Positions 9,422-16,305 of a DNA stretch of 51,098 bases are shown here, piece by piece. The position numbers and the translations under genes are program-made. The DNA is from Alphaproteobacteria bacterium (lineage in GTDB: Bacteria > Pseudomonadota > Alphaproteobacteria > RF32 > CAG-239), in contig JAFUSU010000027.1 in the NCBI GenBank assembly GCA_017467515.1, forward strand, positions 1 through 51,098, read 5' to 3'. Each line of letters begins with the position of its first letter. Position 1 is the first letter of the stretch. The notes under the pieces were generated by a model. The model searched no databases. It was not told the DNA's origin and saw nothing but the letters and a program-made list of their open reading frames with translations.

Positions 9422-9995
9422 TATAAAGAAATATATCAACGATAGTATTTCTACAAAAAAAGCTATATTTGACGATGACCAACTTATAAGTAAAATTTTA
9501 AATGTCGTCGATATCATTATTCAATGCTATCGAAATGATAATAAAGTGCTTATTGCCGGCAATGGTGGATCTGCAGCTGATGCGCAACATTTTGCAGGAG
9601 AACTTGTTTCTAAATTTTATTTTGACAGACCTGGATTAGCTGCATTTTCATTGAGTACTGATACATCTGTCTTAACTGCTATTGGTAATGATTATGGCTA
9701 TGATCACTCATTTGAACGTCAAATTCAAGCAAACGGAAAAAAAGGTGATGTTTTTATTGGTATTTCGACATCGGGAAATTCAAAAAATATTGTTTTAGCC
9801 TCTCAAAAAGCTAAAGAAAAAGGGTTGTCTGTTATTTCTATGGTTGGTGAAAAAGCATGTTTATTGGACGACATAGCAGACATTGTTATTAAGGTTCCAT
9901 CATCTGTTACGCCCACAGTACAAGAATCTCACTTGATGATTTATCATATGATTTGCGCAATGGTCGAAGATAAAATATTTGGAGAGCAAAAATGA
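9414..9995 (+). CDS. gmhA: Sedoheptulose-7-phosphate isomerase GmhA
   Basis: This 193-aa SIS-domain protein has the family's usual length. It shows the GmhA block GNGGSAADAQHFAGELV near residues 48-64, then AIGNDYGYD and the sugar-phosphate loop GISTSGNSKNI. It converts sedoheptulose 7-phosphate to D-glycero-D-manno-heptose 7-phosphate in the cytoplasm, the first committed step to activated heptose. The start overlaps the hddC-gmhB stop by 8 bases, and its own TGA overlaps the next ATG by 4, indicating a tightly coupled operon. Together with its neighbours it supplies every step from sedoheptulose 7-phosphate to the GDP-heptose donor. Confidence 0.92.
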   Translation: MFDIKKYINDSISTKKAIFDDDQLISKILNVVDIIIQCYRNDNKVLIAGNGGSAADAQHFAGELVSKFYFDRPGLAAFSLSTDTSVLTAIGNDYGYDHSFERQIQANGKKGDVFIGISTSGNSKNIVLASQKAKEKGLSVISMVGEKACLLDDIADIVIKVPSSVTPTVQESHLMIYHMICAMVEDKIFGEQK

Positions 9996-11014
9996 TTATT
10001 AGAGCCAAAGCCCCTCTTCGTCTCGGATTTGCAGGTGGAGGAACAGATGTATCTCCTTATTGTGATGAATATGGTGGAAGTATTTTGAATGCAACTATTA
10101 ATATGTATGCCTATGCTACAATTGATTTAATTAATGGTAAGAATATTGTTTTGTGTGCAAGTGATAGAAAGGAATATTTTGAAACAGAGGTAACTACGTT
10201 TATTCCTTACAATGGGACACTTGATTTATTAAAAGCTGTTTATAACCGTTTAATTAAAGACTTTGCTTTTAAACCTCAATCCTTTAGATTAACAACTTAT
10301 GTTGATGCTCCTGCGGGTTCTGGTTTAGGTTCAAGCTCTACACTCGTTGTTGCTATTCTAAAAGCCTTTGTGGAATGGCTGAATTTACCCCTTGATGATT
10401 ATGGAATTGCACAGTTAGCTTGGTCAATTGAGCGTGAGGATTTGGCAATGTCTGGTGGATTGCAAGATCAATATGCTGCAGCTTTTGGCGGATTTAATTT
10501 TATGCAATTTAAAGGACATCAAAATGTATTAGTAAATCCACTGCGTATCAAAAGAAAATATTTAGACGAATTAGAAATAAACTTACTTTTATATTATACA
10601 GGAACAAGCCGTCTTTCGAGTAAAATTATTAATTCTCAAATTTCAAACGTAAAAAATAAAACAGTAAACACCCTTGCTGCTTTAAATAAAATTAAACAAT
10701 CGTCATATGACATGAAAGAAGCTCTTTTAATGGGACGCTTAAATGATATGGGATATCTACTTAATGAAGCATGGATAAATAAAAAAGCAACCAGCACAGC
10801 TATAACCAACCCTATCATTGATGAGTTGTATGAAACAGCTCTTGACGCTGGAGCTACTGGAGGAAAAATTTCAGGTGCTGGAGGTGGAGGATTTTTCATG
10901 TTTTTTTGTCCTGAATTAACTCGTTATAGTGTTATAGAGGCTCTAAAAAAATATGATGGAGAATTTAAGCGCTTTACTTTTACTGATTATGGCGCACAAA
11001 GTTGGAAATATTAA
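9992..11014 (+). CDS. hddA: D-glycero-alpha-D-manno-heptose-7-phosphate kinase HddA
   Basis: This 340-aa GHMP-superfamily kinase phosphorylates heptose 7-phosphate at C1 to give the alpha-1,7-bisphosphate. The sequence shows the N-terminal APLRLGFAGGGTDVSPY, the ATP-loop PAGSGLGSSSTL near residue 104, and the third GHMP motif SGAGGGGFFMFF near residue 293. The length is normal. It is the last gene of the heptose cassette, overlapping gmhA by 4 bases. About 100 AT-rich bases without a clear gene follow. The alpha-configured GDP pathway indicated here is the one used for S-layer and capsule heptose, unlike the beta ADP pathway (HldE) used for lipopolysaccharide core. That distinction is family knowledge, not something shown here. 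Confidence 0.9.
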   Translation: MIIRAKAPLRLGFAGGGTDVSPYCDEYGGSILNATINMYAYATIDLINGKNIVLCASDRKEYFETEVTTFIPYNGTLDLLKAVYNRLIKDFAFKPQSFRLTTYVDAPAGSGLGSSSTLVVAILKAFVEWLNLPLDDYGIAQLAWSIEREDLAMSGGLQDQYAAAFGGFNFMQFKGHQNVLVNPLRIKRKYLDELEINLLLYYTGTSRLSSKIINSQISNVKNKTVNTLAALNKIKQSSYDMKEALLMGRLNDMGYLLNEAWINKKATSTAITNPIIDELYETALDAGATGGKISGAGGGGFFMFFCPELTRYSVIEALKKYDGEFKRFTFTDYGAQSWKY

Positions 11015-11110
11015 AACAAAAATTTCTGCGCTGTGAAAATAACAGAAAAAAGTGATGGTAGATACAGCATATTATTATGATTTTCTTTAATTAATTTTAG
11101 GAGACTAAAT

Positions 11111-11446
11111 ATGGGAACAATGTCTAAAATCAAAGCATTTTCTTTGTTATGCAGAAAAGATTTATTATTTTTTACATATGCCAGTAAAAATAAAAGATTT
11201 GAAGTTTATTGGGCTACTCCTGAACCAAAAGTTTTATCAAATGACTGATGGCTAGTTTTAAATGATATTCTTAACAAAAAAATTAATGTATTTAAGATTC
11301 CCGCAAATAGTATCTCAATAGGACAGGTTAAATTGAACAAAAAAGGATTACCTCATTTTGAAATAGTATATAATGATCCTTTGTATACGGATAGAATGAG
11401 TAATATTCAATTTAAGAAATGGCTCATTGGAGCATTTTCTTATTAA
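11111..11446 (+). pseudogene. Small hypothetical gene interrupted by an in-frame TGA
   Basis: A ribosome site (AGGAG at 11099-11103) precedes ATG 11111. The frame encodes 45 residues (starting MGTMSKIKAF, ending VLSND), then TGA at 11246-11248, then continues in the same frame for 65 residues beginning WLVLNDILNK to TAA at 11444-11446. The sequence on both sides reads as ordinary protein, and a strong terminator lies 22 bases after the distal stop. The simplest reading is a point nonsense mutation, plausibly TGG to TGA, in a gene of about 111 codons. TGA is used as a normal stop elsewhere here (ends at 9421 and 9995), so genome-wide recoding is unlikely. I do not recognise the family. Confidence 0.55.
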
Positions 11447-11468
11447 TTTTTTAAGTATACGTATCTTC

Positions 11469-11502
11469 AGACCTTTGCTAAATTTGCAGAGGTCTTTTTT
11501 TT
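11469..11502 (+). terminator. Rho-independent terminator (shared hairpin family)
   Basis: The stem AGACCTTTGC (11469-11478) pairs with GCAGAGGTCT (11486-11495), with one G-T pair, and is followed by a run of eight T. It ends the broken gene at 11111-11446 and possibly the glycan operon. The same core hairpin recurs at 14275, 16144 and 21605. Confidence 0.85.
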
Positions 11503-11954
11503 GTCTGTTCATTAGCAATCTCGTCTAAATCGTAGCAAAATGTGAGTGAAATTTGCGAAAATGGCTCATTTTAGGGGCTCGCGAGGGTGTTTTTTCACGG
11601 CATAATATAAATAGTTAATGAGTAATAACACTATTTTAGAGGAGGAAACACCATGTATTATATCGAACTCAGATACACCAACGGCGAGATTGTTAGATTT
11701 CCTGAGCCTTATCTCCTCTGGCAAGATGCCAAGCAAGCCTTAAATTTTTACAATCGCCCAGAATACACCGCGTATATTGTTCAAGATTAAGAAAGGAGCC
11801 CCGCTATGTTAAACAATTTCAAAACCTATTTATTGAATCAAAATTACAAACCTTTAACCGCAGAAGATTACAAAGGACGCATTGAAAGACTGCTCGCTAA
11901 AGAAAAGTTTACTTTAGAACATTTAGTAAAAAATATCACATCTATCCTGCCGGA
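11494..11954 (+). repeat. 460-bp direct repeat module, copy 1
   Basis: The stretch from the T-run at about 11494 to about 11954 is closely similar to about 25442-25901 in the same orientation. It contains an untranslated leader with a near-identical block (GGGGCTCGCGAGGGTG), a 45-aa gene and the front of an integrase-N-terminal-like gene. The leader block is better kept than the 30-40 bases before it, which suggests promoter or regulatory function. The two copies flank about 13.5 kb and could recombine. Confidence 0.85.
11653..11790 (+). CDS. Conserved 45-aa protein (copy 1)
   Basis: This small gene, too short for most callers, is strongly supported. It has an excellent ribosome site (GAGGAGG) seven bases upstream, and a second copy at 25601-25738 differs in only two residues (F to L at residue 16 and F to H at residue 32). 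The protein starts MYYIELRYTNGEIVR and ends YTAYIVQD, which suggests a small beta-rich fold. No known function is recognised. It is followed 15 bases later by the integrase-like gene, also with a ribosome site (AAGGAG), so the two form a unit that was duplicated together. Confidence 0.75.
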   Translation: MYYIELRYTNGEIVRFPEPYLLWQDAKQALNFYNRPEYTAYIVQD

Positions 11955-12060
11955 ATATGAGAGAAATGGTAAGAAACACGCTTATGGTAAAAGAAGTCAT
12001 TCATCTGTTTTGAATGCTTTGCGTCGTTTTTCTGAATTTTTAGCAGAAGGAACAAACTAA
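11806..12060 (+). CDS. Small protein resembling a tyrosine-recombinase core-binding (SAM-like) domain
   Basis: This 84-aa protein begins MLNNFKTYLLNQNYKPLTAEDY. It has the pattern of the N-terminal SAM-like DNA-binding domain of phage integrases (FKTYLL...Y...TAEDYKGRI, then a distal SVLNALRRFSEFL helix). It has no catalytic domain and no Arg-His-Arg-Tyr residues, and a stop follows directly. It is therefore either a relic or a stand-alone DNA-binding or adaptor protein. The stop shares a base with the next ATG (DUF3768 gene), so it is translated as part of an operon. The second copy at 25754 is frameshifted. The relation to integrases is inferred from pattern only. Confidence 0.6.
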   Translation: MLNNFKTYLLNQNYKPLTAEDYKGRIERLLAKEKFTLEHLVKNITSILPEYERNGKKHAYGKRSHSSVLNALRRFSEFLAEGTN

Positions 12061-12380
12061 TGACTAATGCTATTCAGAAATTAAATGATACCTTTCGTAA
12101 GACATTTTCAGGTGGTAGAGTGATGTTAACCTTAGGAATTAACACAAAACCCAGTAATGAAATTGCTGAAATCATTAGGAAAGTTAAGCAATTCAACAAT
12201 TTTACCACCGCAAATGATCCATATGAAGAGCATGATTTTGGTAGTTTTGATTATAAAGGTCAAAAAATCACGTTCAAAATTGATTATTATGACAAATCCT
12301 TACGTTATTTATCCAATGATCCGGCAGATGAAAGTCAGACTGTAAGAGTTATGACCATAATGACTGCTGCAGAATATTAG
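12060..12380 (+). CDS. DUF3768 family protein
   Basis: This 106-aa protein has the hallmark DUF3768 sequence: RKTFSGGRVMLTLGI near residues 13-27, then TTANDPYEEHDFGSFDY and KITFKIDYYDKSLRY. The family is frequent on alphaproteobacterial plasmids, phages and islands, and its function is unknown. It is the third gene of the small module and overlaps the preceding stop by one base. This gene is not part of the repeated segment at 25.4 kb. It faces the AbiE operon, with a large inverted repeat between them. Confidence 0.8.
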   Translation: MTNAIQKLNDTFRKTFSGGRVMLTLGINTKPSNEIAEIIRKVKQFNNFTTANDPYEEHDFGSFDYKGQKITFKIDYYDKSLRYLSNDPADESQTVRVMTIMTAAEY

Positions 12381-12399
12381 TTAACAAGAATCCATATTT

Positions 12400-12472
12400 T
12401 GACCCGTGGCAAGCAATGATGTAAAAGACTTATAACTAGCCATCTTTCAGGCTTTTTGCTTGCTGTGGGTCA
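12400..12472. repeat. Long imperfect inverted repeat between convergent operons
   Basis: Arms of 17 bases at 12400-12416 and 12456-12472 pair except for three central positions (TGACCC and GCAAGCAA blocks match), around a 39-base spacer. It lies between the stops of the DUF3768 gene and abiEii. It could be a bidirectional terminator, although no clear T-run follows. It could equally be a structured RNA or the end of a mobile unit. Confidence 0.6.
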
Positions 12473-12513
12473 TTTATGGAGCAATGAGTAGCGTTTTATG
12501 GTTTTTGATACTT

Positions 12514-13413
12514 CTATAATAGAATATCTTTCAATTTAGCTGATTGTTCATAAAATTTTTGAGGATTCGTTTTTTGTAAACCAATTAAATTCTGCATTTT
12601 CCATTTAATACCTGGTAATTTATCTAAATTTGGAATAGATGATTTTGCTAAATCAGCTTTTAATTCTACAAAATCAACTAATAACTTTTTATCATCATCT
12701 GTTAAAGCATTATTGATTGTTTGTACTAAATCGTTGAAAGTTCGTTTTGCTTCTTCATATGTGAAATTTTCATCTGTCATACCAATAAACTCATTATTAA
12801 ATATATCTTCTTTTATTTGAAAATGTGGTGCAAGCATCTCGTGCAATGGTCTGTTGCTTGAGAGTAATAAAGTTATAAAACCCATTTTTATTTCAGATGT
12901 AATACCTGTATCTTGCATTAAATTATGAATATCAAATAAATCTCTTGGATGTTGCCGATCTAAAGCAGCACAGATTTTACCACCCCATAATTCTGCATCT
13001 GATATGATTTGTGCTTGAGCATAACCAAACAAATCTTGTGCTTTTGGGCAAAGTTCCGTGATTGTCGGTTCATAAATACAACCACGTAATGTATAATTCG
13101 GTTCTATTTTAATCTCAGATACTCCATCAGAACAAAATAGTTTTTCTTCAGTTTTTTTACTTGAATGTATATTTAAACCTAATTTATTCAGCTTATTTGA
13201 GATTCTAGCAAGTGCATTATGTATATTTTGATAGGTTGTTTCTCTATCTTCCACAGGCAAGTATACTAAATCAATATCAACGGACAGACGAGGTAAATTG
13301 CATTTAAATAAATTAATTGCTGTGCCACCTTTTATAGCAAAGCATTTCTCTGTTTCAATGATAGGCAGACATTTAACCAATAATGAAACTTGCTTTATAT
13401 ATTTTTCTTGCAT
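12514..13413 (-). CDS. abiEii: AbiEii/AbiGii-type nucleotidyltransferase toxin
   Basis: This 299-aa protein is of the type IV toxin-antitoxin toxin family. Its nucleotidyltransferase signature is visible: GGTAINLF near residues 29-36, then SVDIDLVY with the DxD metal-binding aspartates. A later conserved block DLWGGKICAA-like (AELWGGKICAALDRQHPRDLFD) follows. AbiEii enzymes transfer nucleotides to RNA targets such as tRNA, arresting growth during phage infection. The ATG follows the antitoxin stop with no intervening base, the standard antitoxin-first order. The length is typical. The active-site residues appear intact, so it is probably functional. Confidence 0.88.
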   Translation of the reverse strand: MQEKYIKQVSLLVKCLPIIETEKCFAIKGGTAINLFKCNLPRLSVDIDLVYLPVEDRETTYQNIHNALARISNKLNKLGLNIHSSKKTEEKLFCSDGVSEIKIEPNYTLRGCIYEPTITELCPKAQDLFGYAQAQIISDAELWGGKICAALDRQHPRDLFDIHNLMQDTGITSEIKMGFITLLLSSNRPLHEMLAPHFQIKEDIFNNEFIGMTDENFTYEEAKRTFNDLVQTINNALTDDDKKLLVDFVELKADLAKSSIPNLDKLPGIKWKMQNLIGLQKTNPQKFYEQSAKLKDILL

Positions 13414-14154
13414 TTATTCCTCTGTAATTTGATTTATGATTATCTTAAATTCTTTATTAAATTTTCCATCTTTATCTATCACACGAACACCTGAACCAAG
13501 ATTTATTTTATTTTTATCTATCTTATAAAACCATGAATAACCTGTTTGCGAAGCTAAGTACATAAATAATCGTTTAACTTTAACAGATTTGCATTGTGTT
13601 AGAAGATTAGTTAATAAGTCAGGTTTCAATACCGGCATCATTTCAAGTATTTGATAGGATTCTTTTGTAGTAGCTTTATCGGAATATAGCATTTCCAAAA
13701 AGGCTCTTTCCGGTGTTGATATTTTTATTTTAAGACCATCAATTTCTATTTCTTGTATTCCAATGTCATCTGATAAAAAGCTTGTATTAGACAGTATATA
13801 CTCACTTTTAAATGTATTTTGAAACCATTTGTATAAACTTTGACGCTCTGATGTAAACAATTTTACTTTTAAATTTTGGCGAATGAAATGCCTGATATTA
13901 TGATATTGGTCTAAAGCATAGTATCCCCCAATATGTAAGTTATAATCTGTTTGGTATTGTATAGCGCTGATAGCCGCTAATAGCGTTGGTTTAATACCTT
14001 TTTTTATAAAAGCTCCACGGTTAATAGAATCTAACCAACCATATTTTTTATGATCATATATGCTTTTTGCTGATATGTTCTGTTTTTCAAGCCATGAACT
14101 TAGAAATATCATATTTAATGGAGTTGTTGATATTATGTGTTTTAAATTTGTCAT
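13414..14154 (-). CDS. abiEi: AbiEi-type antitoxin / transcriptional regulator
   Basis: This 246-aa partner of the adjacent toxin has an N-terminal winged-helix part (FLSSWLEKQNISAKSIYDHKK, then LDSINRGAFIKKG). The AbiEi C-terminal fold follows, with YNLHIGGYYAL and STPERAFLEMLY as family-like blocks. AbiEi proteins neutralise the toxin without stable binding and autorepress the operon through DNA inverted repeats. The 148 bases upstream hold a probable promoter and one copy of a 15-base motif shared with recombinase flanks (14209-14223). The pair is AT-rich like the rest of the island. Confidence 0.82.
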   Translation of the reverse strand: MTNLKHIISTTPLNMIFLSSWLEKQNISAKSIYDHKKYGWLDSINRGAFIKKGIKPTLLAAISAIQYQTDYNLHIGGYYALDQYHNIRHFIRQNLKVKLFTSERQSLYKWFQNTFKSEYILSNTSFLSDDIGIQEIEIDGLKIKISTPERAFLEMLYSDKATTKESYQILEMMPVLKPDLLTNLLTQCKSVKVKRLFMYLASQTGYSWFYKIDKNKINLGSGVRVIDKDGKFNKEFKIIINQITEE

Positions 14155-14274
14155 TAGATATACCTCTTACAGTAATATATTAAAACATAAATAAAATGAA
14201 ATGTAAACTTTAAAAAATCACAAATTCATTTCTGTAGCGGTAATAAATACACACAAGGATAAAATAAAGATAAA

Positions 14275-14297
14275 ACCTTTGCAAATTTAGCAGAGGT
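14275..14297 (-). terminator. Terminator-like hairpin, shared family (copy 2)
   Basis: ACCTTTGC (14275-14282) pairs with GCAGAGGT (14290-14297) around AAATTTA. It lies six bases beyond the stop of the minus-strand gene at 14303. Reading on the minus strand, a T-rich tract follows. The core is identical to 21605-21627. Confidence 0.7.
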
Positions 14298-14302
14298 TAT
14301 TT

Positions 14303-14665
14303 TTACACCCTAAATCGTTTGGACAGTAATGTTCTTTGGACTGTATCAAATAAGTCTTTATCAATCAGTTTGGGATAGTTATGCGGAAATAAATCACCTT
14401 TAATACGCATATAACCATAATAAAACGGATTTTTCAGGAGATTATTAACACATCTTTTTGAAATAGAATAACGTCTTTTAGGAAACAAATGCCACGAATC
14501 AGCTAAAATCATTAAGTCTTGTATAGAAAACTCACCGGTTGCATAAATCTCAAATAACGCTTTAACTGCAGGAGCTCTCACAGAATCAAGTATAATGTTA
14601 GCTTTCCCGTTATATCTCACATTTAAATACCCGATTGGTGCTAAAAAATTCCATTGCATCATCAT
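14303..14665 (-). CDS. Orphan recombinase DNA-binding domain of a large serine recombinase
   Basis: This 120-aa protein consists only of the 'recombinase' domain that follows the catalytic domain in large serine recombinases. It has LAPIGYLNVR, then YATGEFSIQDL and LLKNPFYYGYM with PHNYPKLIDKDLFD. All of these align with the complete enzyme at 17261-18847 and the dead one at 16306-17133. The resolvase domain, zinc ribbon and coiled coil are absent. It does not look like a random stump, because AAGGA precedes the triple ATG start; the second or third ATG (14662 or 14659) gives better spacing. It ends in the shared hairpin terminator. It could be a site-binding regulator or a relic of a truncated enzyme. 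Confidence 0.65.
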   Translation of the reverse strand: MMMQWNFLAPIGYLNVRYNGKANIILDSVRAPAVKALFEIYATGEFSIQDLMILADSWHLFPKRRYSISKRCVNNLLKNPFYYGYMRIKGDLFPHNYPKLIDKDLFDTVQRTLLSKRFRV

Positions 14666-14971
14666 AAGTCCTTAAAATCAGTGATTATTACTATTAAGAA
14701 CTGCATTAAAGACCAAAATATCCTGTAAACAATCTTAAAGAAGAAAGTATACAGCTCAGTTTTTAACCCTTAGAGAATGTAACAATCAAAGTACTCCATA
14801 CGCACAGAAGATGTTTAACCGCTCTCTTATCCTTAACATTTCTTTCTATGTGCATGGAGTATAAAAATCATATTCACAATGTATTATAACAAGATTCTTT
14901 CATCTTACAGAATCTGTTATGTCGTGATTTGTAAATAATGTAAAACCGAAAACTTAACTATTTTTCCATTA
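14666..14971. other. 306-base non-coding stretch with inverted repeat
   Basis: No convincing gene is seen. An inverted repeat has outer arms TACTCCAT (14792-14799) and ATGGAGTA (14854-14861). Pairing continues as GCACA against TGTGC with a small bulge, around a loop of roughly 30-40 bases. It lies about 110 bases beyond the stop of the HUH-type gene. Such hairpins can act as nicking origins of rolling-circle elements, but no nick site is recognised. The rest holds the ribosome site and probable promoter of the gene at 14303-14665. Confidence 0.5.
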
Positions 14972-15466
14972 CTAATTTTTATAAGGAAGATGGAATAAAT
15001 CATGAGATAAAATAATACGATCGCTGTCAAACTGTCCAAAATCTTTAATATACAGTTCTTTAGTAACATATCCCTCTACTCTAATAACATCATCTATAAT
15101 AGGAAGTAACTCTAAACAATAACCAGGCAAATCACGTCTTATATTTGCATCAAAGACAGCATTTAGAAGCTCTTGGTCTGTAAACTCTCTGTGATTAAAC
15201 AAAAGATGAAAATGCCATTCTTGACTCAAACCTCTCTCAGCAAAACAAATAAATGGTAAATGCTTTCGATTCCAATGACGTCTAAGCAAATGAAACTCAA
15301 ACTTAATCATTATATTGCGAAGATCAGAAATAGAATTATCCAAACTTTCACTCTTTTGGTTTTCAGGTAATTGGACAGTCAAAAAATGTGTTGGTCTGTA
15401 TACTCCTTCTATCCAATTATGTAATTCTCTCTTTATAATACCTTCATTTATTAAGACTTTAGACAT
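14972..15466 (-). CDS. HUH-type Rep/relaxase-like protein
   Basis: This 164-aa protein shows the three ordered motifs of HUH endonucleases. THFLTVQLP near residue 27 corresponds to motif 1. EWHFHLLFN near residue 82 contains His-x-His between hydrophobic residues, the metal-binding HUH motif. EGYVTKELY near residue 135 carries a tyrosine three residues before a lysine, as in motif 3. Such enzymes nick one strand at a hairpin origin and remain joined through the tyrosine. At 164 aa it is a minimal single-tyrosine type without helicase or primase domain. A GGAAGAG ribosome site precedes ATG 15466. An inverted repeat lies downstream at 14792-14861. It could be a rolling-circle initiator of a degraded element or a domesticated nickase; the assignment rests on motifs only. 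Confidence 0.6.
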   Translation of the reverse strand: MSKVLINEGIIKRELHNWIEGVYRPTHFLTVQLPENQKSESLDNSISDLRNIMIKFEFHLLRRHWNRKHLPFICFAERGLSQEWHFHLLFNHREFTDQELLNAVFDANIRRDLPGYCLELLPIIDDVIRVEGYVTKELYIKDFGQFDSDRIILSHDLFHLPYKN

Positions 15467-15958
15467 TGTATTATCTCTTCCTTATTCATTCTTATGACTT
15501 ACAAATACTTATAATTTGAGTAAAGTAATAACAAAGACGCCAGTTTAAGCATCTCTTTGTTGTTTTATGACAGACTTCCTACCTCTGGAGCGATTAACAG
15601 CCTCCAATTTTCAAAAGTCCTGCTGATGCTTTATAGAATTATTTTTTTGATGAAAAATGATGGACTATTTAAATAATTTTTTCCAAATATTTTCTTTTTT
15701 CTTTCTAAAACAATGTCTTATTTGTAGTTAGATAAAATCTACTGAAAATGACTATCTCATTTGATGTTTCCGCACGTTATAAAGGCTTTCTAAGAGGTCT
15801 CATAACAAATAAATATCATCTTATTAAAAATAATTTTTACTTTATCAACCTAATCTTCCTAAAAAGAAAAGGTCCTTTTTTACCTAAAATTGCTCAAAAA
15901 ATACACTATTTGGAAAAATAATCCTAAAAGTAGCAATTAAAATTCACTTCTATAATGT
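15467..15958. other. 492-base intergenic stretch
   Basis: Very AT-rich, with no gene supported on either strand. A small inverted repeat AACAAAGA (15530-15537) / TCTTTGTT (15554-15561) followed by GTTTT resembles a weak terminator on the plus strand. Divergent promoters are expected here for the HUH-type gene on the left and the 58-aa gene on the right, but no clear -35/-10 pair stands out. Confidence 0.4.
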
Positions 15959-16135
15959 ATGACTGATACTTATAGCCAACTCAAAGATGAGTTATCAGTT
16001 TTGTATCCCGATGTTACGGAGACAGAACTCAACGAAATAACAAATAACCTAATACAATTTTTCACGATTGCAGCAAAAGCGGTTTATGAAGCTGAAAAAT
16101 CAAATTCTCCATTAACTGACATTGATGACACTTAA
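15959..16135 (+). CDS. Small acidic protein of 58 aa
   Basis: This short frame begins MTDTYSQLKDELSVLYPDV and ends SPLTDIDDT. It is acidic and predicted helical (ETELNEITNNLIQFFTIAAKAVYEAEK). No strong ribosome site is visible. It is followed nine bases later by the shared hairpin terminator at 16144-16167, which supports a real transcription unit. Small proteins of this kind often sit beside element recombinases, but I do not recognise the family. It lies upstream of the dead recombinase, in the same direction. Confidence 0.5.
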   Translation: MTDTYSQLKDELSVLYPDVTETELNEITNNLIQFFTIAAKAVYEAEKSNSPLTDIDDT

Positions 16136-16143
16136 TGGAACTA

Positions 16144-16167
16144 ACCTCTGCTGAATTTTGCAAAGGT
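16144..16167 (+). terminator. Terminator-like hairpin, shared family (copy 3)
   Basis: ACCTCTGC (16144-16151) pairs with GCAAAGGT (16160-16167), and a pyrimidine-rich tract follows. It is in the opposite arm order to the copies at 14275 and 21605 and directly follows the 58-aa gene. Confidence 0.65.
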
Positions 16168-16305
16168 CTGACTTCTTTTCTCTCTGGAAAGAAGTTAATT
16201 GTTTGAAAAATCACAAATAATAAGATTTTCCGCTTTACGAATAATATCAATCACGACAAAACAATAATTGTTATTTTTTTTAATAGATAAAAATGGAGAA
16301 AAGAA

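Noticed and set aside
11246..11248. Genome-wide recoding of TGA to tryptophan
   Set aside because: TGA ends other genes at proper places (9421, 9995); a local mutation is simpler.
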